A stretch of 64,000 nucleotides of DNA from Methylacidimicrobium sp. AP8 (GTDB lineage: Bacteria > Verrucomicrobiota > Verrucomicrobiia > Methylacidiphilales > Methylacidiphilaceae). The translations under genes were made by a program, and so were the position numbers. Position 1 is the first letter of the stretch. The number at the start of each line of letters is the position of its first letter. The stretch is from contig NZ_LR797830.1 in NCBI RefSeq assembly GCF_903064525.1, positions 868,001-932,000 of the forward strand, written 5' to 3'. This document shows, one piece after another, positions 58,201-64,000 of this stretch. The notes under the pieces are model-generated. The model had not been told where the DNA came from and made no database searches. It saw only the letters and a list, made by a program, of their open reading frames with translations.

Positions 58201-58733
58201 TTTTGGATTTCGAGGTAGAAACAGCCGGGCTCGAAGCAGGCGGCGAGAGTCTCGATCGTGCGCCGGGCGCCGTCGCGGTCCCCCTCGAGCAGGTGCTGCG
58301 CCACCTCGCCCTTCAGGCAGCCGCTCAATCCGATCAGCCCTTTGCCGTGCTCGCGCAGAAGCTCCTTGTCGATGCGCGGCTTGTAGTAGAAGCCTTCCAA
58401 GTAGGCGAAGGTCGCCAGGCGGAGCAGGTTGCGGTATCCCTCCTCGTTCCGGACCAGGATGGTCAAGTGGCTCGTTTCGGATCGGCCGCCCTTCCGGGAA
58501 AAGCGGCTCTCCCGAGCCAGATAGGCTTCGTATCCGAGGATCGGCGTGATCCCGGCCGACCGGCAGGCCTTGTAGAATTCGATGGCGCCGAATAGGTTGC
58601 CATGGTCCGTCAAGGCGACCGCCGGCATGCCCGCCTCGCGGGCGGCCAGCGCCAGCCCAGGGATCCGGCAGGTGGCGTCGAGCAGGCTGTAGTCGGAATG
58701 GACGTGGAGATGAACAAAATCGGAAGAGGCCAT
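55209..58733 (-). CDS. dnaE: DNA polymerase III alpha subunit
   Basis: 1174 residues, the usual DnaE1 size. The N-terminal PHP domain ([29 protein letters not shown]) is followed by the palm with the catalytic pair in [15 protein letters not shown] and PDIDID-type Asp, the thumb, fingers [14 protein letters not shown], the beta-binding and HhH region ([20 protein letters not shown]) and an OB fold near 1000. Overlaps aroB by four bases, in the middle of a long minus-strand run. Confidence 0.97.
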   Translation of the reverse strand: MASSDFVHLHVHSDYSLLDATCRIPGLALAAREAGMPAVALTDHGNLFGAIEFYKACRSAGITPILGYEAYLARESRFSRKGGRSETSHLTILVRNEEGYRNLLRLATFAYLEGFYYKPRIDKELLREHGKGLIGLSGCLKGEVAQHLLEGDRDGARRTIETLAACFEPGCFYLEIQNHGLPGEDIVRAGLAQLSRETGHPLVATNDVHYLRKEDAAAHDALLCIGTGARLTDSDRKRYGAAEFYFKSAEEMASLFPDHPEALANTVRIAESCRLEIALGGNRYPSFTPPAGRSEAEFLRELCEKGLAARYGNPSEELRRRLDYELGVIEKTGFVSYFLIVWDFIDYAKRRGIPVGPGRGSAAGSLVAYALGITDIDPIRYGLVFERFLNPERISPPDIDIDFCYNRRPEVIEYVRKKYGTGSVAQIITFGTLGAKMAVRDVARVLGLSYGQADRLAKMIPADPAMTLERALRESADLRFENEHDADAREVLRLAGCLEGLTRQPGVHAAGVVIAPGDLVEFVPLARGEQGETVTQWSMEPLAEIGLLKMDFLGLKTLTVIADALAAIREHTGLSLEPGSIPLDDAPTYELLSAGKTVGIFQLESPGMLDLCRRLKPRNIEDVIALVALYRPGPMENIPAYADRKLGKIPIEYAHPLLEPILKDTYGVMIYQEQVMQAASVLAGYSLGEADLLRRAMGKKKPEEMRLHRDLFVRGCREKNGIPEEQAGRIFDTLEKFAGYGFNKAHSACYGLLAYQTAYLKAHYPVYFLSALLSNEMGDTDKIASLVAEAGRLGIPIFGPDVNRSEARFTVEGGGIRWGLAAIKNVGVGVAESLVAARKQKSFSSLADLCLRVTGRTLNHKVLESLIQAGACDGFGRSRAQLCSEIDLALASAAAAARERAEGQGSLFDLVSVPAPPKKEADLPEFPASQKLRFEKELLGVYLSGHPVEEYQSQLRPFRATEISALPALADATPVRLAGILTRVEVRVSSRDKRPFARLQIEDATGSVEAIVFPDLYTSLSKGWEPGEIAILAGTVSRRDNGVSVRATELLSLPEARERLVEAVLLHISLDRWSAERWQGLAAILRSRPGKVAVRLRCRRADGAFVEIEPSRKFFVEVTAPLLSALEQALGPEAVELLVSGRIPTRVGSRRRNREEQPRTSSRSLSPSSLPSPA

Positions 58734-58804
58734 GGCTCGTCCTTTTCAACGTACTCGATCGGACGGCGATCGCCGAAGCGCTTTTTCGCCGAACGATGGG
58801 CGGG

Positions 58805-60697
58805 CTAGCCGGGACGGAGATCGGTGTAGAGCTCGCGGGGAATTTCCGCAAGAAAGCGGGAAGGGCGGAGCGAGTTTTCGCCGTATTGGGACGCCCGGTA
58901 TCGCGGATAGACGAGGAAGAGGCGGTCCCGGGCACGGGTCGTCGCCACGTAGAAAAGCCGGCGTTCCTCTTCTTCCCCCATGAGGGATTCGGCCGAGCGG
59001 CCCGAAGGGAAGAGACCGTCGGCTAGCATGATCACGAAGACCGCCTGCCACTCGAGGCCTTTGGCCTGGTGAATGGTGGAAAGCTGGACCCCTTCCCGGG
59101 AGGCGGCGCGGTCGGTGTTCGTCAGGAGGGTGAGCTGGGTCAGCAGGCTTTCGGTATCCGGGAATCCGGCGGCGAAGGAGACGAGCTGAGAGAGGTCTTC
59201 CAGCCGGTGCGCGGCATCCGCATGCTGCGATTCGAGGTAAGTGCGGTAGAAGGTTTCGATCACCTTCTCGATCTGCGCCCCGGGCCGGCATCGCAGCTCG
59301 GGCGAGGAGATCTCCCGGTGGAGCTTGACCCACTCCTGCCATGCCGTGCCGCAGGACTTGGGCGGGACGACCGAGGCGAGATCGCCCTTGCGGGCAAACT
59401 CTTCCCAAAGGCGTCCGGCGGTCTTCTCCCCGATGCCCGGAAACATCCGGACCACTCGGGAAAACGCAACGGAGTCGCGAGGATTGACGGCCAGCCGCAG
59501 GAAGGCGGCAACATCCTTCAAATGGGCCTGCTCGAAGAAGCGGAGACCGCTGGTGATTTCGAAGGGAATGCCCGTCCGGGTCAGCTCGAGCTGGATCTCG
59601 AGGGCATGGAAATGAGCGCGATAGAGGATCGCGATCTCTTCCCAAGGGATCCCTTCTCGGTGCAGTTCCTGGATCCGGGAAGCGACGAAGGAAGCCTGGG
59701 CGTTGGCCGTCGGACAGCAGACGACCAAGGGCTTGAGGCGCAAACCTTTGCGCACCGGGGCCAGCTCCTTCGGGAACTGAAAGCGGTTTGCCGCAATCGC
59801 CGCGTTGGCCAGGGAAAGAATTTCCGGGGTGCTGCGATAGTTGGCCCGCAGGTAGAGGGTGCGGGAGCCGGGATAGCGCTCCGGGAAGGAAAGCATGTTG
59901 CGGATGTCGGCGCCGCGCCAGGAATAGATCGATTGCGCGTCGTCGCCGACGGCCATGATCTGCCGGTGGCCCGAGGCCAAGAGATGGATGAAGTCGGCTT
60001 GCAGGCGGCTGGTGTCCTGGTACTCGTCGACCAGAATGTGATGGAAGCGGTCCTGGTATTCGGTGCGGAGCGTCTCCTGTTCCCGCAGCAGCCGGACGGT
60101 CTCCGAAAGCAGATCGTCGTAGTCGACCGCCGAAGCCTTCTGCTTCCGCCTTCGATAGAGGCGGGCAAGCTCGACGAGCCGGTCGGTCTGTTCGGAGAAG
60201 TGGGGGAACTCCTCGGCGATCAGGGTCTCCAGCGGGATCTCCCGGTTGGCGGCCAGCCCGAAGATCTCTAGCGCTCCTTCGCGCCGCGGGAAACGAAGCC
60301 CGCAGCGGGCGAGCTTGAGCTCGTCGTAGCATTCGGAGAGAAGCTCCGCCGAGTCGGAACGGTCGAGGATCGTGAAGCTCGGATCGTATCCGGCGAGGGA
60401 AGCATGACGGCGCAGAATCCGGTGGGCGAGGTGGTGGAAGGTCCCGCCCCAGATCGCCTCGATCCCGTGGGGAATCAGCTGGGCGACCCGTTCGAGCATC
60501 TGCCGGGCCGCCTTGTTGGTGAAGGTGGCCAGCAGAATGCGGGACGGCTCGACACCGTTGTCCAGAAGATAGGCGACCCGGTAGGTGAGCGCCCGGGTCT
60601 TCCCGCTGCCCGCCCCCGCCACCACCAGAATCGGTCCCGGGGGCGCGGTCACCGCTTGGCGCTGCTCTTCGTTGAGGAGTTTTTCGTAGTCGATCAC
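58805..60697 (-). CDS. UvrD/Rep-family DNA helicase
   Basis: 630 residues, shorter than typical UvrD/PcrA (about 720). Motifs: Q and I, LNEEQRQAVTAP and VVAGAGSGKTRAL; Ia, LATFTNKAARQML; II, HILVDEYQDTSRLQ; III, MAVGDDAQSIYSWRGAD; IV, LRANYRSTPEIL; V, STIHQAKGLEWQAVFV; VI, EEERRLFYVATTRARDRLFL. A 3'-5' helicase for repair and replication restart; Rep, PcrA and UvrD cannot be separated by eye, and the long basic C-terminus is missing. Confidence 0.94.
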   Translation of the reverse strand: MIDYEKLLNEEQRQAVTAPPGPILVVAGAGSGKTRALTYRVAYLLDNGVEPSRILLATFTNKAARQMLERVAQLIPHGIEAIWGGTFHHLAHRILRRHASLAGYDPSFTILDRSDSAELLSECYDELKLARCGLRFPRREGALEIFGLAANREIPLETLIAEEFPHFSEQTDRLVELARLYRRRKQKASAVDYDDLLSETVRLLREQETLRTEYQDRFHHILVDEYQDTSRLQADFIHLLASGHRQIMAVGDDAQSIYSWRGADIRNMLSFPERYPGSRTLYLRANYRSTPEILSLANAAIAANRFQFPKELAPVRKGLRLKPLVVCCPTANAQASFVASRIQELHREGIPWEEIAILYRAHFHALEIQLELTRTGIPFEITSGLRFFEQAHLKDVAAFLRLAVNPRDSVAFSRVVRMFPGIGEKTAGRLWEEFARKGDLASVVPPKSCGTAWQEWVKLHREISSPELRCRPGAQIEKVIETFYRTYLESQHADAAHRLEDLSQLVSFAAGFPDTESLLTQLTLLTNTDRAASREGVQLSTIHQAKGLEWQAVFVIMLADGLFPSGRSAESLMGEEEERRLFYVATTRARDRLFLVYPRYRASQYGENSLRPSRFLAEIPRELYTDLRPG

Positions 60698-60707
60698 GGT
60701 CCGGCGA

Positions 60708-61589
60708 TCAAGCTAACGGGCGCTCGGTCGATTGACAATGAAGCGAGGCGCCGAAGCGGAGCATCATCCATTTGCCCTTCCGTTTTTTCCCTTGCAGGCG
60801 GAGGCCCTTTGCTTCGAAAGCCGCAATCAGCTCCGGAGCCTGTTCCCGGAGGAGGCCGCTGACCAGGAGGATACCGTCGGGAGAAAGCCAGGCCGCCAGA
60901 CGGCCGGCTCTTTGGAGCAGCGGCATGAGAAAGAGGTTGGCGACGATCCGGTCGAAGGGCGGACGGGCGTGCCAACGGGCCAAATCGGCTTGGATCCAGC
61001 GGATGGTGCTCGATGGGAAGTTGGCTTTCTCGTTCCGGCGGGCGACTTCCAGGGCAGCCGGATCGGTATCCAAGGCCCAGATGCGGGCCGCTCCCAGCCG
61101 GCGGGCGGCCAGGGCCAGGATGCCGCTTCCGGTTCCGATGTCGAGCACGCGGCTCCCCGCCCAGCCGGGGAGAGCCGCCATCTCCCTCAGGATCATCCCG
61201 GTGGTGGCGTGCCTCCCTGTGCCGAAAGCCGTGCCGGCCGGGATGACCAACAGGCGCCGCGAGCGCCGGCGAGGATCCTCGCCCGGCATTCCGGGTTCCG
61301 CCTCCGACACGATCCAGAGCTTTCCGCCGATACGGATCGGTTCGGCGGGCTCGGAAGAAACCGGGGCCGCCATGGGGACCGTGCGGAGCTTCCCGCCGTA
61401 GCGGTCGAGAAGCGAGTGGCCCATGTCCTGGTCGGGCAGATAGGCTTCCAGCCTGACGGTCCGGCGGCCGGCCAGCTGGTGGAGGGCGAGCCTGCCTTCC
61501 CCAAGGAAGCGCAGACGCTCGGCCCAGCAGTCCGCCATCTTGGCGGAAGCCAGCCGACTCCATACCCAAAGGACCGGCGGTTTGTTCAC
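60708..61589 (-). CDS. prmA: ribosomal protein L11 methyltransferase
   Basis: 293 residues. GTAFGTGRHATTGMIL is the PrmA-specific motif; the SAM site is VLDIGTGSGILALAARRLG and ALDTDPAALEVARRN, with DRIVANLFLMPLLQ for the NL(F) catalytic motif. The N-terminal substrate-binding domain is short and divergent. Overlaps the lptB stop. Confidence 0.93.
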   Translation of the reverse strand: MNKPPVLWVWSRLASAKMADCWAERLRFLGEGRLALHQLAGRRTVRLEAYLPDQDMGHSLLDRYGGKLRTVPMAAPVSSEPAEPIRIGGKLWIVSEAEPGMPGEDPRRRSRRLLVIPAGTAFGTGRHATTGMILREMAALPGWAGSRVLDIGTGSGILALAARRLGAARIWALDTDPAALEVARRNEKANFPSSTIRWIQADLARWHARPPFDRIVANLFLMPLLQRAGRLAAWLSPDGILLVSGLLREQAPELIAAFEAKGLRLQGKKRKGKWMMLRFGASLHCQSTERPLA

Positions 61590-62536
61590 ATCGAGAAGCG
61601 GGGGCCGAGGTAGAGCTCGCGGGTGACCGGATCGTTGATCAGGAAATCACTCGTCCCATGGCTCATGACGCGCCCCTCGCAGATCAAGTAGGCGCGATCG
61701 ACAATGGCGAGCGTCTCCCGGACGTTGTGATCGCTGATGAGCACGCTCAGGCCCCGGTTGCGGAGGCCGAGCACGATTTGCTGCAGGTCGTCGACGGCGA
61801 GCGGATCCACACCGCTGAACGGCTCGTCGAGCAGGAGCACGGTAGGGGCGGTGGCCAGGGCGCGTGCAATGGTCAGCCGCCGCTTTTCCCCGCCGCTCAG
61901 GGCGAGGGCCATGGTCCGGCGCAGATGGGCGATGCCGAAATCCTCCAAAAGGGCCTCGCAGCGGAGGCGCCGTTCCTCGGGGTCGATGTCCAGAAAGTCC
62001 AAGATCGCCATCAGGTTTTCCTCGACCGTGAGCTTGCGGAAGATCGACTCTTCCTGCGGGAGGTAGCCGAGTCCCTTTTGCGCCCGCCGGTGCATCGGCA
62101 TCCGCGTGACCTTTTCTCCGTCGATGAAGACATCGCCTTCGGTAGGCCGGATCAGGCCGACGAGCATGTAAAAGGTGGTCGTCTTCCCGGCCCCGTTAGG
62201 ACCCAGGAGCCCGACGATCTCGCCCCTTCCGATGTGCAGATCGACGCCGTTGACGACGCGCCTATGGCCGAACTGCTTGACGAGCCCCTTGGCAGAAAGG
62301 GGATAGATTCCCTCCTGCTCGTCGGCCGCGGGGGGGTGAAGAACCCGGGACGGAACCGGCTGTCCCGCCGCCTCGTGGACCGGGGCTTCGGAAACTTCGG
62401 GATTGGTTCGGTGCGGCGAGCTTCCGCCGGGGCCGAACGGCGAGGGATTGTCCCATGGCGGGAAAGAGACGCGGCCGCGGGAACCGAAGGGGTGGGAGGC
62501 CGGATCGGGAAGGCCGTCCTGGCGGGGACTGTCCAT
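61586..62536 (-). CDS. lptB: lipopolysaccharide export ATPase LptB with N-terminal extension
   Basis: 316 residues from ATG 62536. The ABC part begins near residue 75 (LSAKGLVKQFGHRRVVNGVD), with Walker A GLLGPNGAGKTTTFYMLVG, the LptB hallmark YLPQEESIFRKLTVEENL, signature ALSGGEKRRLTIARAL and Walker B VLLLDEPFSGVDPLAVDDL, and H-loop LISDHNVRETL. The first about 75 residues are Pro/Ser/Gly-rich and not part of the usual protein (about 240 residues); a later start is possible. Energises LPS transport to the cell surface. Confidence 0.94.
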   Translation of the reverse strand: MDSPRQDGLPDPASHPFGSRGRVSFPPWDNPSPFGPGGSSPHRTNPEVSEAPVHEAAGQPVPSRVLHPPAADEQEGIYPLSAKGLVKQFGHRRVVNGVDLHIGRGEIVGLLGPNGAGKTTTFYMLVGLIRPTEGDVFIDGEKVTRMPMHRRAQKGLGYLPQEESIFRKLTVEENLMAILDFLDIDPEERRLRCEALLEDFGIAHLRRTMALALSGGEKRRLTIARALATAPTVLLLDEPFSGVDPLAVDDLQQIVLGLRNRGLSVLISDHNVRETLAIVDRAYLICEGRVMSHGTSDFLINDPVTRELYLGPRFSM

Positions 62537-62653
62537 GCTTCCCGCCAAGAGTATCAGAAGTGCCGCCCTCAGGCAATGGACTCGGCGGCCTGAGAGGGGA
62601 AGAGAGACTTTCGATTGCCATCGGGCGGCGATTTCCGCAAAGATCCATAGGTT

Positions 62654-63469
62654 GTGAATCCTGCAACCGCCGGAAAGCTGGAGCCCAAGGAGGGGCTCTT
62701 CGTCCTCCACCTTTTCTACCGGTTCGAAGGAAGAGATCTCGCAGGGGCGGCGTCGTCCAAGGTGCTGCTGGGAAGCCTGGAAGCATTGCTCGCGGAGGCC
62801 CGCGAGGCGGATCGGACGCAAGTTGCTACCCTGTCCCTGATCGGGAGGGCCGACCTCGGCTTCCTTTTTTTCTGCCCCGACCTCCACCGGCTCCATCGCT
62901 GGGAGAAGCGGCTGGCCGCCCTGCTTGGCCGCAACGGGTGGGCGAAGACCTTCTCCTTCTTCTCGATGACGGAACGTTCCGAGTACACGACCTCGGAAGA
63001 AGAACATGCCGATCAGCTCATTTCCCAGGAGGGGCTCGTTCCCGGATCCCAGGAATTCGAGGAGAAGATGAAGTCCTTTCGCGAGCGGATGCGCCACTAC
63101 ACCGAGGTCCGGCTCTACCCCACCCTGCCGGATTGGCCCTTCTTCGCCTTCTATCCGATGAACAAGAAGAGGGAGGCGGGGATGAACTGGTACGTCCTCT
63201 CGCTCGCCGAAAGGAAGGAGCTGATGCGGGGCCACGCGCTGGTCGGACGGCGTTACACCGGGCGGGTCGTCCAGTATGTGACCGGATCGACCGGCTTGGA
63301 CGACTGGGAGTGGGGTGTTACCCTCTTCGCTCACGATCCCTACGAGGTGAAGGCGATCGTGACCGAGATGCGCTTCGATTCTGTAAGCGCCCGTTACGGG
63401 GAGTTCGGTCCCTTCTACACCGGGTTGCAGGCGCCCGTCGCCGAAATCCTCGACCGGCTCGCCGTTTGA
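62654..63469 (+). CDS. hemQ: coproheme decarboxylase-type chlorite dismutase family protein
   Basis: 271 residues from GTG 62654. The two-half dimeric ferredoxin fold is shown by GLFVLHLFYRFEG, FFAFYPMNKKREAGMNWYVL, the proximal-His segment LMRGHALVGRRYTGRVVQYV, and GLDDWEWGVTLFAHDPYEVK, VTEMRFDSVSARYGEFGPFY. The YPMNKKR and EMRFD segments are those of HemQ, which finishes haem b synthesis in the coproporphyrin pathway. Haem supply for cytochromes is the probable role. Confidence 0.93.
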   Translation: MNPATAGKLEPKEGLFVLHLFYRFEGRDLAGAASSKVLLGSLEALLAEAREADRTQVATLSLIGRADLGFLFFCPDLHRLHRWEKRLAALLGRNGWAKTFSFFSMTERSEYTTSEEEHADQLISQEGLVPGSQEFEEKMKSFRERMRHYTEVRLYPTLPDWPFFAFYPMNKKREAGMNWYVLSLAERKELMRGHALVGRRYTGRVVQYVTGSTGLDDWEWGVTLFAHDPYEVKAIVTEMRFDSVSARYGEFGPFYTGLQAPVAEILDRLAV

Positions 63470-63569
63470 GCTATCCTCATCGGCCGGGAACTCCTCGACT
63501 TTTCATGCGGGAAGGAAAAGCGAGCCTGAGCGACGGAAATGAAGAGGCCGTCAATCGCCGTTTGAAGCC

Positions 63570-63815
63570 ATGCAGCGAGTAACCCTATACGTGAAAACAG
63601 GTTGTCCTTGGTGTGCCGAGGCGGAGGCCGTGCTGCAACGCTACGGCATCTCCTACGATCGTTTCGACGTTTTACGGAACCCGGAGGCCTATCGCCGGAT
63701 GAAAGCGATCTCCGGACAGTCGCGAGCGCCTACCATGGAATGGGGGGACGAGGTGCTTGCGGATTTCGGGGCCGAGGAGCTCGAGGCCTTCCTTCGGGAC
63801 AAGGACTTGAAGTAA
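63570..63815 (+). CDS. glutaredoxin-like protein
   Basis: 81 residues. RVTLYVKTGCPWCAEAEAVL has the CPWC active site (Cys12, Cys15); the cis-Pro region is QSRAPTMEW, and FGAEELEAFL ends the fold. The TVP of classical glutaredoxins is APT here. A thiol-disulfide exchange role with glutathione or a reductase is expected. Confidence 0.9.
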   Translation: MQRVTLYVKTGCPWCAEAEAVLQRYGISYDRFDVLRNPEAYRRMKAISGQSRAPTMEWGDEVLADFGAEELEAFLRDKDLK

Positions 63816-63840
63816 GCCGAACGGTCGTCCCGGCCGCTTC

Positions 63841-64000
63841 TTATTCTTTCGGAGCCATGGCTGGCAGACCTTGCCGGATGCGCGCGAGCTTTTCCTTGAT
63901 CTCCTTCCGCTGAGCGGGCTTGAGGTAGTCGATGAAGAGCTTGCCGTGGAGATGATCGACCTCGTGTTGAATCACCACGGCCAGAAAGCCGCTCGCCTCG
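63841..64000 (-). CDS. def: peptide deformylase, C-terminal part
   Basis: About 52 residues reach TAA at 63841: the frame ends with [19 protein letters not shown], the HExxH-type zinc motif (QHEVDHL) of peptide deformylase, then a helix [18 protein letters not shown]. The 5' part lies beyond the window. Removes the formyl group from nascent proteins. Confidence 0.92.
   Translation of the reverse strand, partial: EASGFLAVVIQHEVDHLHGKLFIDYLKPAQRKEIKEKLARIRQGLPAMAPKE

Noticed and set aside
56769-58595. 608-codon plus-strand frame opposite dnaE
   Set aside because: Antisense shadow of a high-GC gene; composition is not protein-like and dnaE is unambiguous.
61586-63334. 582-codon frame extending lptB upstream
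   Set aside because: The extension runs antisense through hemQ and carries no recognisable domain.

Overview
The window is GC-rich, densely coded bacterial chromosome. Two tandem, nearly identical pmoCAB operons for particulate methane monooxygenase lack every PmoB copper histidine, which is the known hallmark of verrucomicrobial methanotrophs. Together with the high GC this points to an acidophilic methanotroph of the Methylacidiphilaceae, most likely Methylacidimicrobium rather than the AT-richer Methylacidiphilum. The taxon is an inference; no rRNA gene lies in the window.

Layout. 1-4.2 kb: an efflux pair (outer-membrane lipoprotein, cut by the window edge, and an MFS pump) and a PAS-containing sigma-54 activator, all on the minus strand. 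4.9-7.7 kb: a nitrogen-oxide locus with a frameshifted nnrS-like gene, copper nitrite reductase nirK and a small secreted protein. 7.7-10.6 kb: small secreted or membrane proteins and a methyltransferase. 11.0-17.5 kb: pmoC1A1B1 and pmoC2A2B2, each with a hairpin leader and ending in the same terminator. 17.6-23.9 kb: a probable copper-handling neighbourhood with a FecR-like secreted protein, three very small membrane proteins, a DUF3347 protein, a multicopper oxidase, two divergent paralogous proteins predicted to start with histidine after signal cleavage, and a universal stress protein.

23.9-34.5 kb, mainly minus strand: the ffs-dnaX-ybaB-recR cluster, a lipoprotein, one ORF fusing a low-molecular-weight phosphatase, an RpiB-like domain and serine hydroxymethyltransferase, an IS607-family element with a broken recombinase and an intact TnpB-like gene, rlpA and uvrC. 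34.5-40.4 kb: a DsbD-like thiol reductase with a class IV aminotransferase, then tatC, queH and pncB. 40.4-46.9 kb: an N-type F1Fo ATPase operon in the order D-C-Q-B-E-F-A-G, with a b-delta fusion and no atpR. 46.9-47.9 kb: an orphan merR and a small inverted-repeat element. 47.9-62.5 kb, minus strand: phosphoketolase, then the compact run lptB-prmA-helicase-dnaE-aroB-dprA-topB. 62.6-64 kb: hemQ, a glutaredoxin and the 3' end of a peptide deformylase gene.

How the parts fit. Methane oxidation by pMMO needs copper delivered to the periplasm, and the genes after the second pmo operon look like that supply and redox system. SHMT and phosphoketolase are central-carbon enzymes, NirK-NnrS handles nitrogen oxides, and the second ATPase suggests an extra ion-translocating machine. 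The most interesting signals are the N-terminal-His paralogue pair, the triple fusion with an apparently inactivated RpiB domain, the paired pmo leaders with competing hairpins, and the Cys-rich PmoC tail. No tRNA, rRNA or CRISPR array was seen.
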